This document shows, piece by piece, positions 6,072-13,512 of a stretch of DNA of 18,818 bases. The notes under the pieces were generated by a model. That model was not told the origin of the DNA. It made no database searches and worked only from the letters and a program-made list of their open reading frames with translations. The stretch covers positions 1-18,818 of the forward strand of contig CALCJD010000028.1 of NCBI GenBank assembly GCA_937960895.1. The letters are read 5' to 3'. Each line of letters begins with the position of its first letter. Positions within the stretch are counted from its first letter, which is position 1. This DNA comes from an uncultured Spartobacteria bacterium (GTDB lineage: Bacteria; Verrucomicrobiota; Verrucomicrobiia; Chthoniobacterales; Terrimicrobiaceae). A program made the position numbers and the translations under genes.

Positions 6072-8657
6072 CTATTTATCCGCTTCAACCACTTCCCTGG
6101 GCAGCAGCATTTGGGAAGGGGAAGGGGCGAGAAAGGGAGGGACGGTGAGCAGCTTGAGGCGGGCGCCAACCAAACCTTCAAAATACCAGTAGGCGCCGTC
6201 CTGTCCTTCGGGAACGGGAATGCTGATGAATCCCGTCTCGCCGTTCAAGGTGTACGCCACGGTTCCCTCGGGATCGAGGATCCGTCCGCGGCCCCGGGCG
6301 AAAGCGCCGATTTTTTTGGTGCCTTTGGGAACGTAAAAAACGGCGTTCGTGCGGCCGATGACGTTGAAGGTTCTGTCCAGCGACGACTCGACGGTGAAGA
6401 AGGCGGTTTCGGGCCAGTCTTGGATTTGAAACCCCCCGACGCTGTCCTGTGACTGAACAATGTACAATCCCGAGGCGGAGGGTTGCAGGGAGATGGGGCG
6501 GGTTTCCTTGTCCGGGGGCAAAGTGACCTCGGCTTCGGCTTTGGCGAACACCGGCGCTTCTTCATCGTCGGCCTCTCCAATGGCGCCCTGTTCGCCCGTG
6601 GCGGGATCCCAGCGGAAGAGCGACACGGTGACGGGTCCCCGATTGGTGTAGGTCACTCCTCCCCGCCCGTGAAAATCGAATGCCGCGGACGGAGTGTCCG
6701 TCCAGGTGAGGAATTGGTTGGTGCCCCGCACGATGGCATTGAACGGCCGGGGTTGCCGGGAGGCGGAAGCCTGAACCGTGGCGGGCAGCGGCGTCGCCGG
6801 CACGAGGTCGCGGCTGTAGGTGACGGGCTCGAAGTCGAGAAGAGGATTGTTGGCGATGCCCTGGGTGACCCATTCCTCCACTTCCCCGGCAGGGTAGGGC
6901 TCGGAGGATTTCCAGGGATTTTTTCCCTCAGGAACCAGCCATTCGGTATCTTTCACCTTGGTCAGGGCGCGGTTGCGCCTCGGACTGGCCAGATCGCGGA
7001 AGATGGCCAGGCTGCTCACCATGCGGGAGGCCCGGGTGCGGTAGGCGAATTTGACGACCTCCTCCATGGCGGCCTGTTGCTCCTTGGGCGGCAGGTTGGA
7101 CGAACGGGCATTAAGATACGCCATGAGCAACTCGCTGTAGCGGGCGTAGTGAATGAGATCGTTCAGGCGCCGCAGGGCGGCGGGATCGGTGGTCAGGCTG
7201 CGGGCCTCGGCGAGTTTCCGGTACATGCGGCCGATCAAATCGCGGCTCAGTGGAAGGCTTTTTGGAGGATGAAGAAGCTCCCGGTAAAAGGCCAGCATGG
7301 GTTCGCGGGCCTCGGGAAAACAATCGTCCACGAACCTTTCGACAATCTGATCCAATTGCTTCGCTTCCTCAAGGTCCCAAGTCACCCGGGTGGTGAAATA
7401 GTTTCCCAATCCCTGGGGTCCCCAATTTTCCCCCGCCTCGGTGGTGTAGAAACGGGCTCCGAGTTCGTGGAAGCGGGGGATGGTCTTCTGCAGATAGTTG
7501 AGGTTGGCGGCGCGGCCGGCGGAGGGACGACTGAGGTCCCACGCGGCCACGCTGTGATATTCCCGAATTCCCTTCAATTGGGAACCCATCGCGCCCCATG
7601 CCTGCATCAATTCCTCCACGGAGAATCCTCCTTGAATGAACGCGGTGGCGAAACTGACGATCACGGCCGGGTTCACCTTCACGCGGGTCGGGGCCGGAGA
7701 GTGGGCGTTGTAGGCGTAGATGCCGACGAATTTTTGTCCGAATTTCCCGTTGATGAATTCCGCCACTTCGTTGGCGAGAAAAACAGCCCGGTCACTGGGG
7801 GTGCCGATGGCCTCCTCCTCGGGACTCGTTCCCCAGCCGTCTCCGTCCGAGGGATCCATGCTGATGCTGAAGGCGTCCGGATTTTTTTCGAAATACGCCG
7901 CGGCGTATTGTTTCACCGCCTCGAGGGTTTGCGGATGGGCGGGATTCAGCTTGGACGTGACCTTGTCATTGACCACGCTGCGCATGCCCGGGTTGGCGTC
8001 AAAAATTTCCCGTGCACCATTGATGATCGCGGAATAAGCATGGGCGGTGTTCAGCCGAAAGACATCAGGAAAAATTTGCGGCAGGGCGATGCGATTGCGG
8101 GTGGACCACCGGACGGTTTCGTCCTTGAGATCACGCCAGTTTCCGTAATGCCAGGCAAAACTCCGCACCTTGTAGGCGGGGCTTTCGAAAACCGTGAAGT
8201 CGGCGGTGATGGACCCGGTCTTGGGGACGATCTCCCAGTTTTCTCCGGGAAAGTACTGGCGGTAGCCGAGCCGATGGAGAAAGTCCCAGACGGCATGGCT
8301 GGCGCCCGCGTCGGAGGCGCCCACCAGCCAGAGCATTTTTCCGTCGGAATGGATGAGGTATTCCTCGCGGCGCAGCACGTCGGCGGGATCCAATTGTCCG
8401 GCTCCCGGCACGGTGGGAAACTGTTTGACGGTGCCGACCACGATGCCGCGGGGCTCGCCGCCGGTCTCGATGGAGAACGTGGCTCCCGTTATGCGGCCCA
8501 GGATGTCCGCGAGATCTTCCGCCGCCTGACGGACAGGCCGGGAGGCTTCGGGGGCGTGGACAACGGGCAGCAGAGCCTTGCCTCCCTCCGCGATCGGGGT
8601 GGGGGCGGTCAGCGCGGAAGTGAGGGGCAGGAGGAAAAGCAGGGCGAGGCGTTTCAT
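6072..8657 (-). CDS. Secreted DUF4838 domain-containing protein (second copy)
   Basis: Predicted exported protein of 861 aa with an N-terminal signal peptide (MKRLALLFLLPLTSALTA, cleavage near residue 18). Residues about 30-160 form the alpha-glucuronidase-like N-terminal domain (ASHAVWDFLHRLGYRQYFPG at 119-138, then WEIVP). The DUF4838 core covers about 165-480, with SISMDPSDGDGW at 264-275 and TTEAGENWG at 405-413. These are the counterparts of the SISPDD and ETISNW segments in the first copy. The last 250-300 residues look like beta-sandwich modules. Overall identity to the first copy is low outside these motifs, so the two probably differ in substrate. The gene is third in the operon, 9 bases after the barrel protein gene and 18 bases before the sulfatase. 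A role in extracellular glycan processing is inferred; the family lacks a defined reaction. Confidence 0.88.
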   Translation of the reverse strand: MKRLALLFLLPLTSALTAPTPIAEGGKALLPVVHAPEASRPVRQAAEDLADILGRITGATFSIETGGEPRGIVVGTVKQFPTVPGAGQLDPADVLRREEYLIHSDGKMLWLVGASDAGASHAVWDFLHRLGYRQYFPGENWEIVPKTGSITADFTVFESPAYKVRSFAWHYGNWRDLKDETVRWSTRNRIALPQIFPDVFRLNTAHAYSAIINGAREIFDANPGMRSVVNDKVTSKLNPAHPQTLEAVKQYAAAYFEKNPDAFSISMDPSDGDGWGTSPEEEAIGTPSDRAVFLANEVAEFINGKFGQKFVGIYAYNAHSPAPTRVKVNPAVIVSFATAFIQGGFSVEELMQAWGAMGSQLKGIREYHSVAAWDLSRPSAGRAANLNYLQKTIPRFHELGARFYTTEAGENWGPQGLGNYFTTRVTWDLEEAKQLDQIVERFVDDCFPEAREPMLAFYRELLHPPKSLPLSRDLIGRMYRKLAEARSLTTDPAALRRLNDLIHYARYSELLMAYLNARSSNLPPKEQQAAMEEVVKFAYRTRASRMVSSLAIFRDLASPRRNRALTKVKDTEWLVPEGKNPWKSSEPYPAGEVEEWVTQGIANNPLLDFEPVTYSRDLVPATPLPATVQASASRQPRPFNAIVRGTNQFLTWTDTPSAAFDFHGRGGVTYTNRGPVTVSLFRWDPATGEQGAIGEADDEEAPVFAKAEAEVTLPPDKETRPISLQPSASGLYIVQSQDSVGGFQIQDWPETAFFTVESSLDRTFNVIGRTNAVFYVPKGTKKIGAFARGRGRILDPEGTVAYTLNGETGFISIPVPEGQDGAYWYFEGLVGARLKLLTVPPFLAPSPSQMLLPREVVEADK

Positions 8658-8666
8658 TGGCGGATG

Positions 8667-10970
8667 TCAGGCTTCACGGCTGAGACGGACGGCTTCGCGT
8701 ACACAATGTTCCCCCATGGCCCGGGGTAGGAAGGTGTCGGCATCGGTCAGTTCATACAGGTTGGCGGCTTCGTAGAAATTGATTCCGCTGTACCCGAGGG
8801 CCTTTGCGTCCCGGGTGATTTTTTGGATTTCCAGGAAATCTCCGGGACCGAAGCCTGTCGCGATATTGCGGGTGAGCAGATGAACCTCCACGCCGTGCTT
8901 CCGGGCCAGCGGCAGGATGGTCTGGCGCAGCCAGGGGGAGTGGCCCGTGATGGAGCGGACATGCAATTCGTCAAACAATCCCGACGAGATCCATTTTTCG
9001 TAGTCAAAATACATGGCCATGCGGGATTCCCGGTCCGGAGGAAGTTCCCCTCCCGTTTCCACCTGGAAAATGGATTTTTTCTTTCTGGCCCGGATCCGGG
9101 CCGCCGCGGCGGCGAGAAAATCCCCCAGGGCCTCTCCGCGCAGGCGGCGGATGGCGGCATAGTCGGCTTCCGTGGTGGCCGGCAGCCGGCCGTGACGTTT
9201 TTCAAAGCGTTCCAGCACACTCGGGGCAAAGGCATATTGCAGCCAGGACGGACACCGCCGGTGGTGACAGAGCGTCCGGATGCTGATTCCCGTCACGTCG
9301 TGATCGAGGTAGTAGTCGATCCGGTCGAGCCAGATCTTTTGGGTGGAAGGATGGGTGGGTTCCAGCAGGCCGGTGAGGGCGGGCGGCTCGGTCAGGGCCA
9401 CCCCGAATGACCTGAGGTTGAGGGAGGTGATTCCCACCGTGTGATCGTTGTAGTTGTTCCATCCGGGCCAATTGCCGAAATAGTCGAACTTGTGCGCGGC
9501 TCCCCGATGCGGGAGCGCGTCGGAGCAGAGGAACGGGGCCTCGGATTGATCCTTGCCGATGGCCTCCACCAGGGCGAAGTGCCGGTTGAAGAGCCTGCCC
9601 TCCACCGTGGGCATCTCGATGGCGAGAAAGGGGTGCCTGATGGACAGGCCCCGGATCTCAATCATCCAAGCCGCATGCCGGCCCGCCTCGGGCTCCGGGC
9701 CCGCCGGAGTCCATCTCCGGTTGGGGCGCCCGATTTTTCTCACGGTGACCCCGGCGGGATTCACCCGCACCTTCCGGTAGGTGATGTTGTCCGGACTTTC
9801 CGAAATGAGAAGGTCGCCCGGCTTGATGGCCGGAAGGGGTTCGCGGGAGAAAAACCGCAGCGTGTGAATGGGAAAGGCCGGTTTGCGCCGCCAGGCCGGG
9901 TTGGTCTGCAGGAACGCGTCCTCGTGCCCCATCATTTCCGGGATGCACAACAGATCGGGAGCATCCAGACCCGGAAGGGAGTCCTTTTGATTTGCGGTGC
10001 CCCCCCGGGCGGTGAAGCTCAGGTCAAACAGTTTGAAATCCGGAACCAGCTCGACCTTGTGCTTGCGGGCGGCCCGACAGGCTGCGGCCAGAAGGTCGCC
10101 GCAGGCTTTGACGGTGGCGGCATATTGTTTTTTCCAAATCGGCATCGCCCAGAAGGCCGGGTAGTTGGAATAGTCAATCCAGTGCAGACGGTTCACGCCC
10201 CAGTCCTTGAGGGCGCGCATTTCCGCATCGAGACTGGCCGGGGTGTAGTGGCGTTTGAGCACCATCATCGGACTGTCGTTCGTGATGGAGACCCGGAAGT
10301 TTTTGGTGGGGGGAGGCACCGGGGCGGTGCGGGGGCGGGCCGAAGGAGTCTTCCGGTGCAGGCGTCCCAGACTGTTGGCGTCGGGAGCGCCGTTTCCAGC
10401 CATGAAACTCCACGACGAAAATTCGCCGGCATTGCGGTCCGTCCGGCAAAAATTGAAACCGACCGTCGGGCCGTAGCGGAAAATCTCCTCCGCGTCAAAA
10501 ACCGCAAAAAAGACCGCGTGAAACGAGGTGAATCCAAGCGGCCTCAGGGAGGTCGGGAGATCAAATCCCCAGCGCCTGGGTTTCAGGGGGGTGGACCGGG
10601 TGGATTTGGCTTCCGGATAGGGGGAGAATTCGTTGATCACGGGCTCCTGTCCCTCGGCGAAAACCAACTGGGTGAAACCGAATCCATCCAGACGGAGGTC
10701 AAAGAGAATCTCAACCGATCCGTTGTAACGGAGAGGGGTGCCGGCGGCCTGCTTTTGGATGGTGTTGAGCAGGGCGCCCACCATGAGGTCGCGTCCCTTG
10801 CGCAGGATCAGCATCCGGGTGTCGAATTTCGGGGGAAGGGGAGCGTTGAGTGTCAGGAACGCCGACTGACAGTTTTCTCCGAGCAGGAGACGATTCCGCA
10901 ATGAGTGAAGACGAAGATCGGAAGTTTCCTCCACAACGACGTGGCGTTCGATCAGGGGAGTGCGTTTCAT
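8667..10970 (-). CDS. Unassigned protein: CBM9-like N-terminus plus probable TIM barrel
   Basis: A 767-aa protein not recognised as a named family. I chose the start at 10970 (MKRTPLIERH). The longer frame from 11081 would overlap the previous gene by 89 bases, and its extra 37 residues look non-native. Residues about 5-190 resemble a CBM9-like sandwich (NGSVEILFDLRLDG, then VGFNFCRTDRNAG and SSWSF). From about 235 the alternating pattern of a (beta/alpha)8 barrel appears: NRLHWIDYSNYP, VELVPDFKLFDLS, VTGISIRTLCHHR, KSIFQVETGG, FDELHVRSITGHSPW, VEVHLLTRN and SGINFYEAANLYE. A beta-rich insertion sits at about 384-475. E638 and E734, at barrel strand ends, are candidate catalytic acids. No signal peptide is visible. 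Its operon position suggests a glycoside hydrolase, but this is inference. Confidence 0.8.
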   Translation of the reverse strand: MKRTPLIERHVVVEETSDLRLHSLRNRLLLGENCQSAFLTLNAPLPPKFDTRMLILRKGRDLMVGALLNTIQKQAAGTPLRYNGSVEILFDLRLDGFGFTQLVFAEGQEPVINEFSPYPEAKSTRSTPLKPRRWGFDLPTSLRPLGFTSFHAVFFAVFDAEEIFRYGPTVGFNFCRTDRNAGEFSSWSFMAGNGAPDANSLGRLHRKTPSARPRTAPVPPPTKNFRVSITNDSPMMVLKRHYTPASLDAEMRALKDWGVNRLHWIDYSNYPAFWAMPIWKKQYAATVKACGDLLAAACRAARKHKVELVPDFKLFDLSFTARGGTANQKDSLPGLDAPDLLCIPEMMGHEDAFLQTNPAWRRKPAFPIHTLRFFSREPLPAIKPGDLLISESPDNITYRKVRVNPAGVTVRKIGRPNRRWTPAGPEPEAGRHAAWMIEIRGLSIRHPFLAIEMPTVEGRLFNRHFALVEAIGKDQSEAPFLCSDALPHRGAAHKFDYFGNWPGWNNYNDHTVGITSLNLRSFGVALTEPPALTGLLEPTHPSTQKIWLDRIDYYLDHDVTGISIRTLCHHRRCPSWLQYAFAPSVLERFEKRHGRLPATTEADYAAIRRLRGEALGDFLAAAAARIRARKKKSIFQVETGGELPPDRESRMAMYFDYEKWISSGLFDELHVRSITGHSPWLRQTILPLARKHGVEVHLLTRNIATGFGPGDFLEIQKITRDAKALGYSGINFYEAANLYELTDADTFLPRAMGEHCVREAVRLSREA

Positions 10971-10992
10971 GAAAGGGTGATGGGCGGGGTCT

Positions 10993-13254
10993 TCAGCGGC
11001 CCTGATTGCCCGGGACAATAATCTCATTTTCCCCGGGGGCGAGGAGAACGGTGTCGCAGAATTGATGGTGCGGGGCGACAATGGTCACGCGGCGGGAGTC
11101 CTCTGAGAGATTGTTGATGCGAAGGCTGTGCAGGGTGCCGGCTTCCAGAACCAGTGAGACGGTCAATCCTCCACCGGAATGCAGATTTTTGAAAGAAAGG
11201 GTGTGCCACAGCCCGGGGTCAATCCCCCCCAGCAGGGTGAGGCTGTCGTTCCGGAAATCGGCGAGCATGGCATTCATTGCCCACACCTGCGAGGCATGGC
11301 CGGTCATGCACCAGTCGATGTAGTTTTCTCCGTGATAAAAAACCCGCTCCGGAACCCCGCCAAACGCATTCGTGGACCGGGTGTTGTTCAGCCAATAGTG
11401 CAGCGCTTCGGGACGTCCCATGCGCGCCAAGCTCCGGGCCACCCAGTTGTTTGCCCAGGGAAACGCGCGTTCCGCGTACCGGTTCAGTCCGTGGAAATTG
11501 AAAAGGTGAAACTCCGGACAATAATACTGGCTCATCTTCGCCAGGGTGGGCAGTGCGGCCTCCGAGTCGGGAAAAAGGTCGAACACCAGGGACCCCCAGT
11601 GGGGAACTTTCCCTCCGGTGAAGGACTGCAGGATGCCGTCCGCGTCGACGTTTCCCGCCAAGAGACGGCGCAGATGGGTGATGGCTTCCGTCAGTCTGGG
11701 AATTTGCGTCGGAAGGTCGTGGCTCCGGCAATAGGCCTCATAGTCTTCCAGGGCCTTCAGGGTGACGGCGATGCTCCAGGTGTCGTTGGGCTTGGGATCG
11801 CTGTAGGATTCATCGATTCCGATCAGCGGATCAACCTGTCCCTCCTCGGGCAGCAACTGATCCACCAGAAACACCAGCAGATCCCGCACAAAGGCCAGGG
11901 TCCGCGCGTCCAGGCGCTTCGCTTCGTGGTCGGCCAGCACGAAAAAGCAATGGGCCCACACCGCGTTGTTGTGGATCTGTCGGCAGGGCGGATTGTATTT
12001 GGAAAAATCGAAAAGATTCACCGTCCACTCGATGCGGATCCCCGGGGAACCGAAGGACGCGGCCCGTTTGCGGCCCGCGTCTTCCAGGCTGAGGAAGTGG
12101 TTTCCAATTGAGGCGGCTTCCGTCAGATTGCCGCATCCCGCCAGCGCCTGGTGCCCGAAGGAGGCGTCCCAAAACATCGCCCCCTGCCAGTGTGAAGGCA
12201 GGTTGCCCATGGGCAGGAAACCGCACGGATGCAGATTGGCTTTGATGACGTAGCGGGAGACCTCGTAGAGATATTGCGCCGTCGGATCGGGCAGGTTCAC
12301 CTCGCAGGTGTCAAAATAAGCAGCCCATTCCTCGCAGTGCGCCTCGCGCAACCCCCCGATTCCCAACTGCTCGATCCGCTCCAGGGCTTTTTGACACAGG
12401 CCGGCCGCGTTTTCGCCCTCCTTGGTGTCCTGCACGGAGAGGATTCGCCAGACGGTTTCCCCCACGCCGCAAAGGGCCGTGATCTGTTCGACTTCCCGGG
12501 AGGCCGGCCGGGTATAGGTGATTTCGCGGACACGATCCACCGAGGCTCCGCCCAGCAATGAAAACCCCGCCGCGGTTCCCTGTTCCCACCTGGACCGATA
12601 GCGGATCAGCTGTCCGCCGCGTTCCGGAAGGAACTCGGCGTCGTCCGGCCGCACGAACGGAACCTTGGCATTTTGGTAATCCGGCGACGGCTCCCCCATG
12701 GTGAAGAGAAACTGCACCCCGCACTCCGGCACCTCCAGAAAGGTCACCGTCTGGACCAGCAGTCCTTCCGCGGTCAGCCAGGTTTGGCTGCGATAGCGCA
12801 GCCACTGCTCCGTCCGATTGTCCTGCTGACCAAAAAACGTGGTCAATGTAGCGGTGCGGGGATCGAAATACTGACGAAGCTCCCGCGGCACCACCTGTTC
12901 TCCCCGCATGAGCGGTCCGGCGGAGAACTCCACAAAGGGAACCAGCTGCCCATAGACCAGGTCGGAATCCGCAAACGCTCTTCGGTCCGCCCGATACCAT
13001 CCGTTGTTCAGCAGGCGGCTCAGCGGGTTGGCCGAGCGGATGGGGCGCTCCCAATGGCCGTCCCCGGCGCCCATGATGTTGATCAACATGGCATCCCGGC
13101 CGTTGCCCATGTAGAGCGGAAAATAACGCTGTTTGGGCAATCGCCCGCCCCATTCCGTCATTTCCAGTTCCGGCGGAGTCAAGACGTCAGGCAGCCGCAA
13201 ACCCGGGGCGCGGGCCGCCGGTCTTTCCGTCGGATGATTCTGGGCTTGGTGCAT
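10993..13254 (-). CDS. (alpha/alpha)6-barrel glycosidase-type protein, GH65/GH95-like
   Basis: A 753-aa protein with the plan of the GH65/GH95 class. An N-terminal beta-sandwich spans about 30-290 and the helical barrel about 310-690. A short C-terminal sandwich follows from about 710 (LEAGTLHSLRINNLSE). The barrel contains HWQGAMFWDASFGHQAL (355-370), comparable to the GH65 segment around its conserved WDT/WDxE. It also has IGIDESYSDPKPNDTWS (478-494), which lines up by eye with the GH65 motif GPDEY-HxxVDNNAYT; E482 is therefore a candidate general acid. The enzyme could be a hydrolase or a phosphorylase. I cannot assign a family number with certainty. No signal peptide is present, suggesting action on imported oligosaccharides. 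It is the first gene of the operon, whose promoter and operator lie at 13264-13285. Confidence 0.85.
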   Translation of the reverse strand: MHQAQNHPTERPAARAPGLRLPDVLTPPELEMTEWGGRLPKQRYFPLYMGNGRDAMLINIMGAGDGHWERPIRSANPLSRLLNNGWYRADRRAFADSDLVYGQLVPFVEFSAGPLMRGEQVVPRELRQYFDPRTATLTTFFGQQDNRTEQWLRYRSQTWLTAEGLLVQTVTFLEVPECGVQFLFTMGEPSPDYQNAKVPFVRPDDAEFLPERGGQLIRYRSRWEQGTAAGFSLLGGASVDRVREITYTRPASREVEQITALCGVGETVWRILSVQDTKEGENAAGLCQKALERIEQLGIGGLREAHCEEWAAYFDTCEVNLPDPTAQYLYEVSRYVIKANLHPCGFLPMGNLPSHWQGAMFWDASFGHQALAGCGNLTEAASIGNHFLSLEDAGRKRAASFGSPGIRIEWTVNLFDFSKYNPPCRQIHNNAVWAHCFFVLADHEAKRLDARTLAFVRDLLVFLVDQLLPEEGQVDPLIGIDESYSDPKPNDTWSIAVTLKALEDYEAYCRSHDLPTQIPRLTEAITHLRRLLAGNVDADGILQSFTGGKVPHWGSLVFDLFPDSEAALPTLAKMSQYYCPEFHLFNFHGLNRYAERAFPWANNWVARSLARMGRPEALHYWLNNTRSTNAFGGVPERVFYHGENYIDWCMTGHASQVWAMNAMLADFRNDSLTLLGGIDPGLWHTLSFKNLHSGGGLTVSLVLEAGTLHSLRINNLSEDSRRVTIVAPHHQFCDTVLLAPGENEIIVPGNQGR

Positions 13255-13263
13255 GATCCATCA

Positions 13264-13285
13264 ATGAATTACGCGCATAATTATA
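13264..13285 (-). promoter_or_regulatory. Operon promoter -10 overlapped by AATTAC-type operator copy 2
   Basis: On the minus strand a perfect TATAAT (13285-13280) starts a 22-base block that ends in GTAATTCAT. The inverted repeat AATTAC-GCGC-ATAATT (plus strand 13267-13282, one mismatched pair) overlaps the -10 by three bases and would cover the transcription start. The ATG at 13254 follows after about 19 transcribed bases. No good -35 is seen at 16-18 bases. On the plus strand CATAAT (13276-13281) is a 5/6 match to a -10, so the site might also fire divergently. The layout fits repression by a LacI-type protein. Confidence 0.65.
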
Positions 13286-13312
13286 TGCAAGAGAAAACTG
13301 CGGCCCGAAGGG

Positions 13313-13339
13313 AAATCCCCCGCTGCGCAAGGGGGGATT
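13313..13339. repeat. Hairpin with AATCCCCC/GGGGGATT arms, possible dispersed repeat unit
   Basis: AATCCCCC (13314-13321) and GGGGGATT (13332-13339) form a perfect 8-bp stem around a 10-base loop, GCTGCGCAAG. Sequences of this form (AAATCCCCC, GC-rich loop, GGGGGATTT) recur as small dispersed hairpins in many bacterial genomes. Only one copy is present here, so repeat status cannot be shown from this window. It lies in the divergent spacer between the glycosidase operon and the Verru_Chthon cassette and has no T-tract, so it is not a typical terminator. Confidence 0.4.
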
Positions 13340-13412
13340 CACCGGGGAGCTCCGTTTTGCCGGCACTGCAACCGCCTGAGTGGAAGGGAGGTGATTCGCG
13401 GACAAAAAGAAG

Positions 13413-13460
13413 AACCCGCCGCGGTTTCCGGCGCTCCCGCCCGGGAAGCGGGTTTTTATT
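13413..13460 (+). terminator. Intrinsic terminator-like hairpin upstream of the cassette promoter
   Basis: AACCCGC (13413-13419) pairs perfectly with GCGGGTT (13448-13454). The 28-base interior can fold further (CGCTCCC against GGG-A-AGCG), and TTTTTATTTT follows directly. This is the form of a rho-independent terminator reading rightward. It ends just before the cassette -35 at 13468. No gene precedes it on this strand, so it would either insulate the cassette from rightward transcription or end a short RNA started near 13285. The A-rich left flank would give a U-rich tract on the other strand, so it might work both ways. Confidence 0.55.
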
Positions 13461-13467
13461 TTCCCTA

Positions 13468-13496
13468 TTGCCTGGAAAATTGAGATACCGTATAAT
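13468..13496 (+). promoter_or_regulatory. Sigma-70-type promoter of the Verru_Chthon cassette
   Basis: TTGCCT at 13468-13473 (4/6 to the -35 consensus) is followed after exactly 17 bases by a perfect TATAAT at 13491-13496. Predicted initiation is near 13503, giving only about 8 bases of leader before the ATG at 13511. The -10 is overlapped by operator copy 3. Confidence 0.7.
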
Positions 13497-13512
13497 TACG
13501 CAAGTAATTCAT
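13491..13512 (+). promoter_or_regulatory. AATTAC-type operator copy 3 on the cassette promoter
   Basis: AATTAC-GCAA-GTAATT at 13494-13509 is a perfect 6+6 inverted repeat with a 4-base centre. It overlaps the last three bases of the -10 and the expected start site. The 22-base block 13491-13512 matches the block upstream of the glycosidase operon at 19 of 22 positions and in the same orientation relative to transcription. The differences are at block positions 9, 12 and 13. Binding by the LacI-type regulator at 61-1170 is inferred. Confidence 0.6.

Noticed and set aside
4377..6452. Open frame of 691 codons on the plus strand
   Set aside because: Runs over the end of the small secreted gene and antisense to the sulfatase, whose active-site motifs are intact on the other strand.
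6483..8729. Open frame of 748 codons on the plus strand
   Set aside because: Antisense to the second DUF4838 gene; Gly/His/Val-rich with no recognisable domain.
9441..10904. Open frame of 487 codons on the plus strand
   Set aside because: Antisense to the barrel protein gene; composition typical of a shadow frame.
13378..13440. Possible tiny ribosomal protein bS31/THX gene, suggested by GGDSRTKRRTRRG and SRP in the plus-strand reading
   Set aside because: There is no start codon in place, the glycine spacing of the family is not kept, and the second half lies in the terminator stem. Chance similarity in a basic, G+C-rich stretch is more likely.
13281..13480. CRISPR array, tRNA or rRNA in the divergent spacer
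   Set aside because: No direct repeats, cloverleaf or rRNA-like sequence seen; only the two hairpins described.
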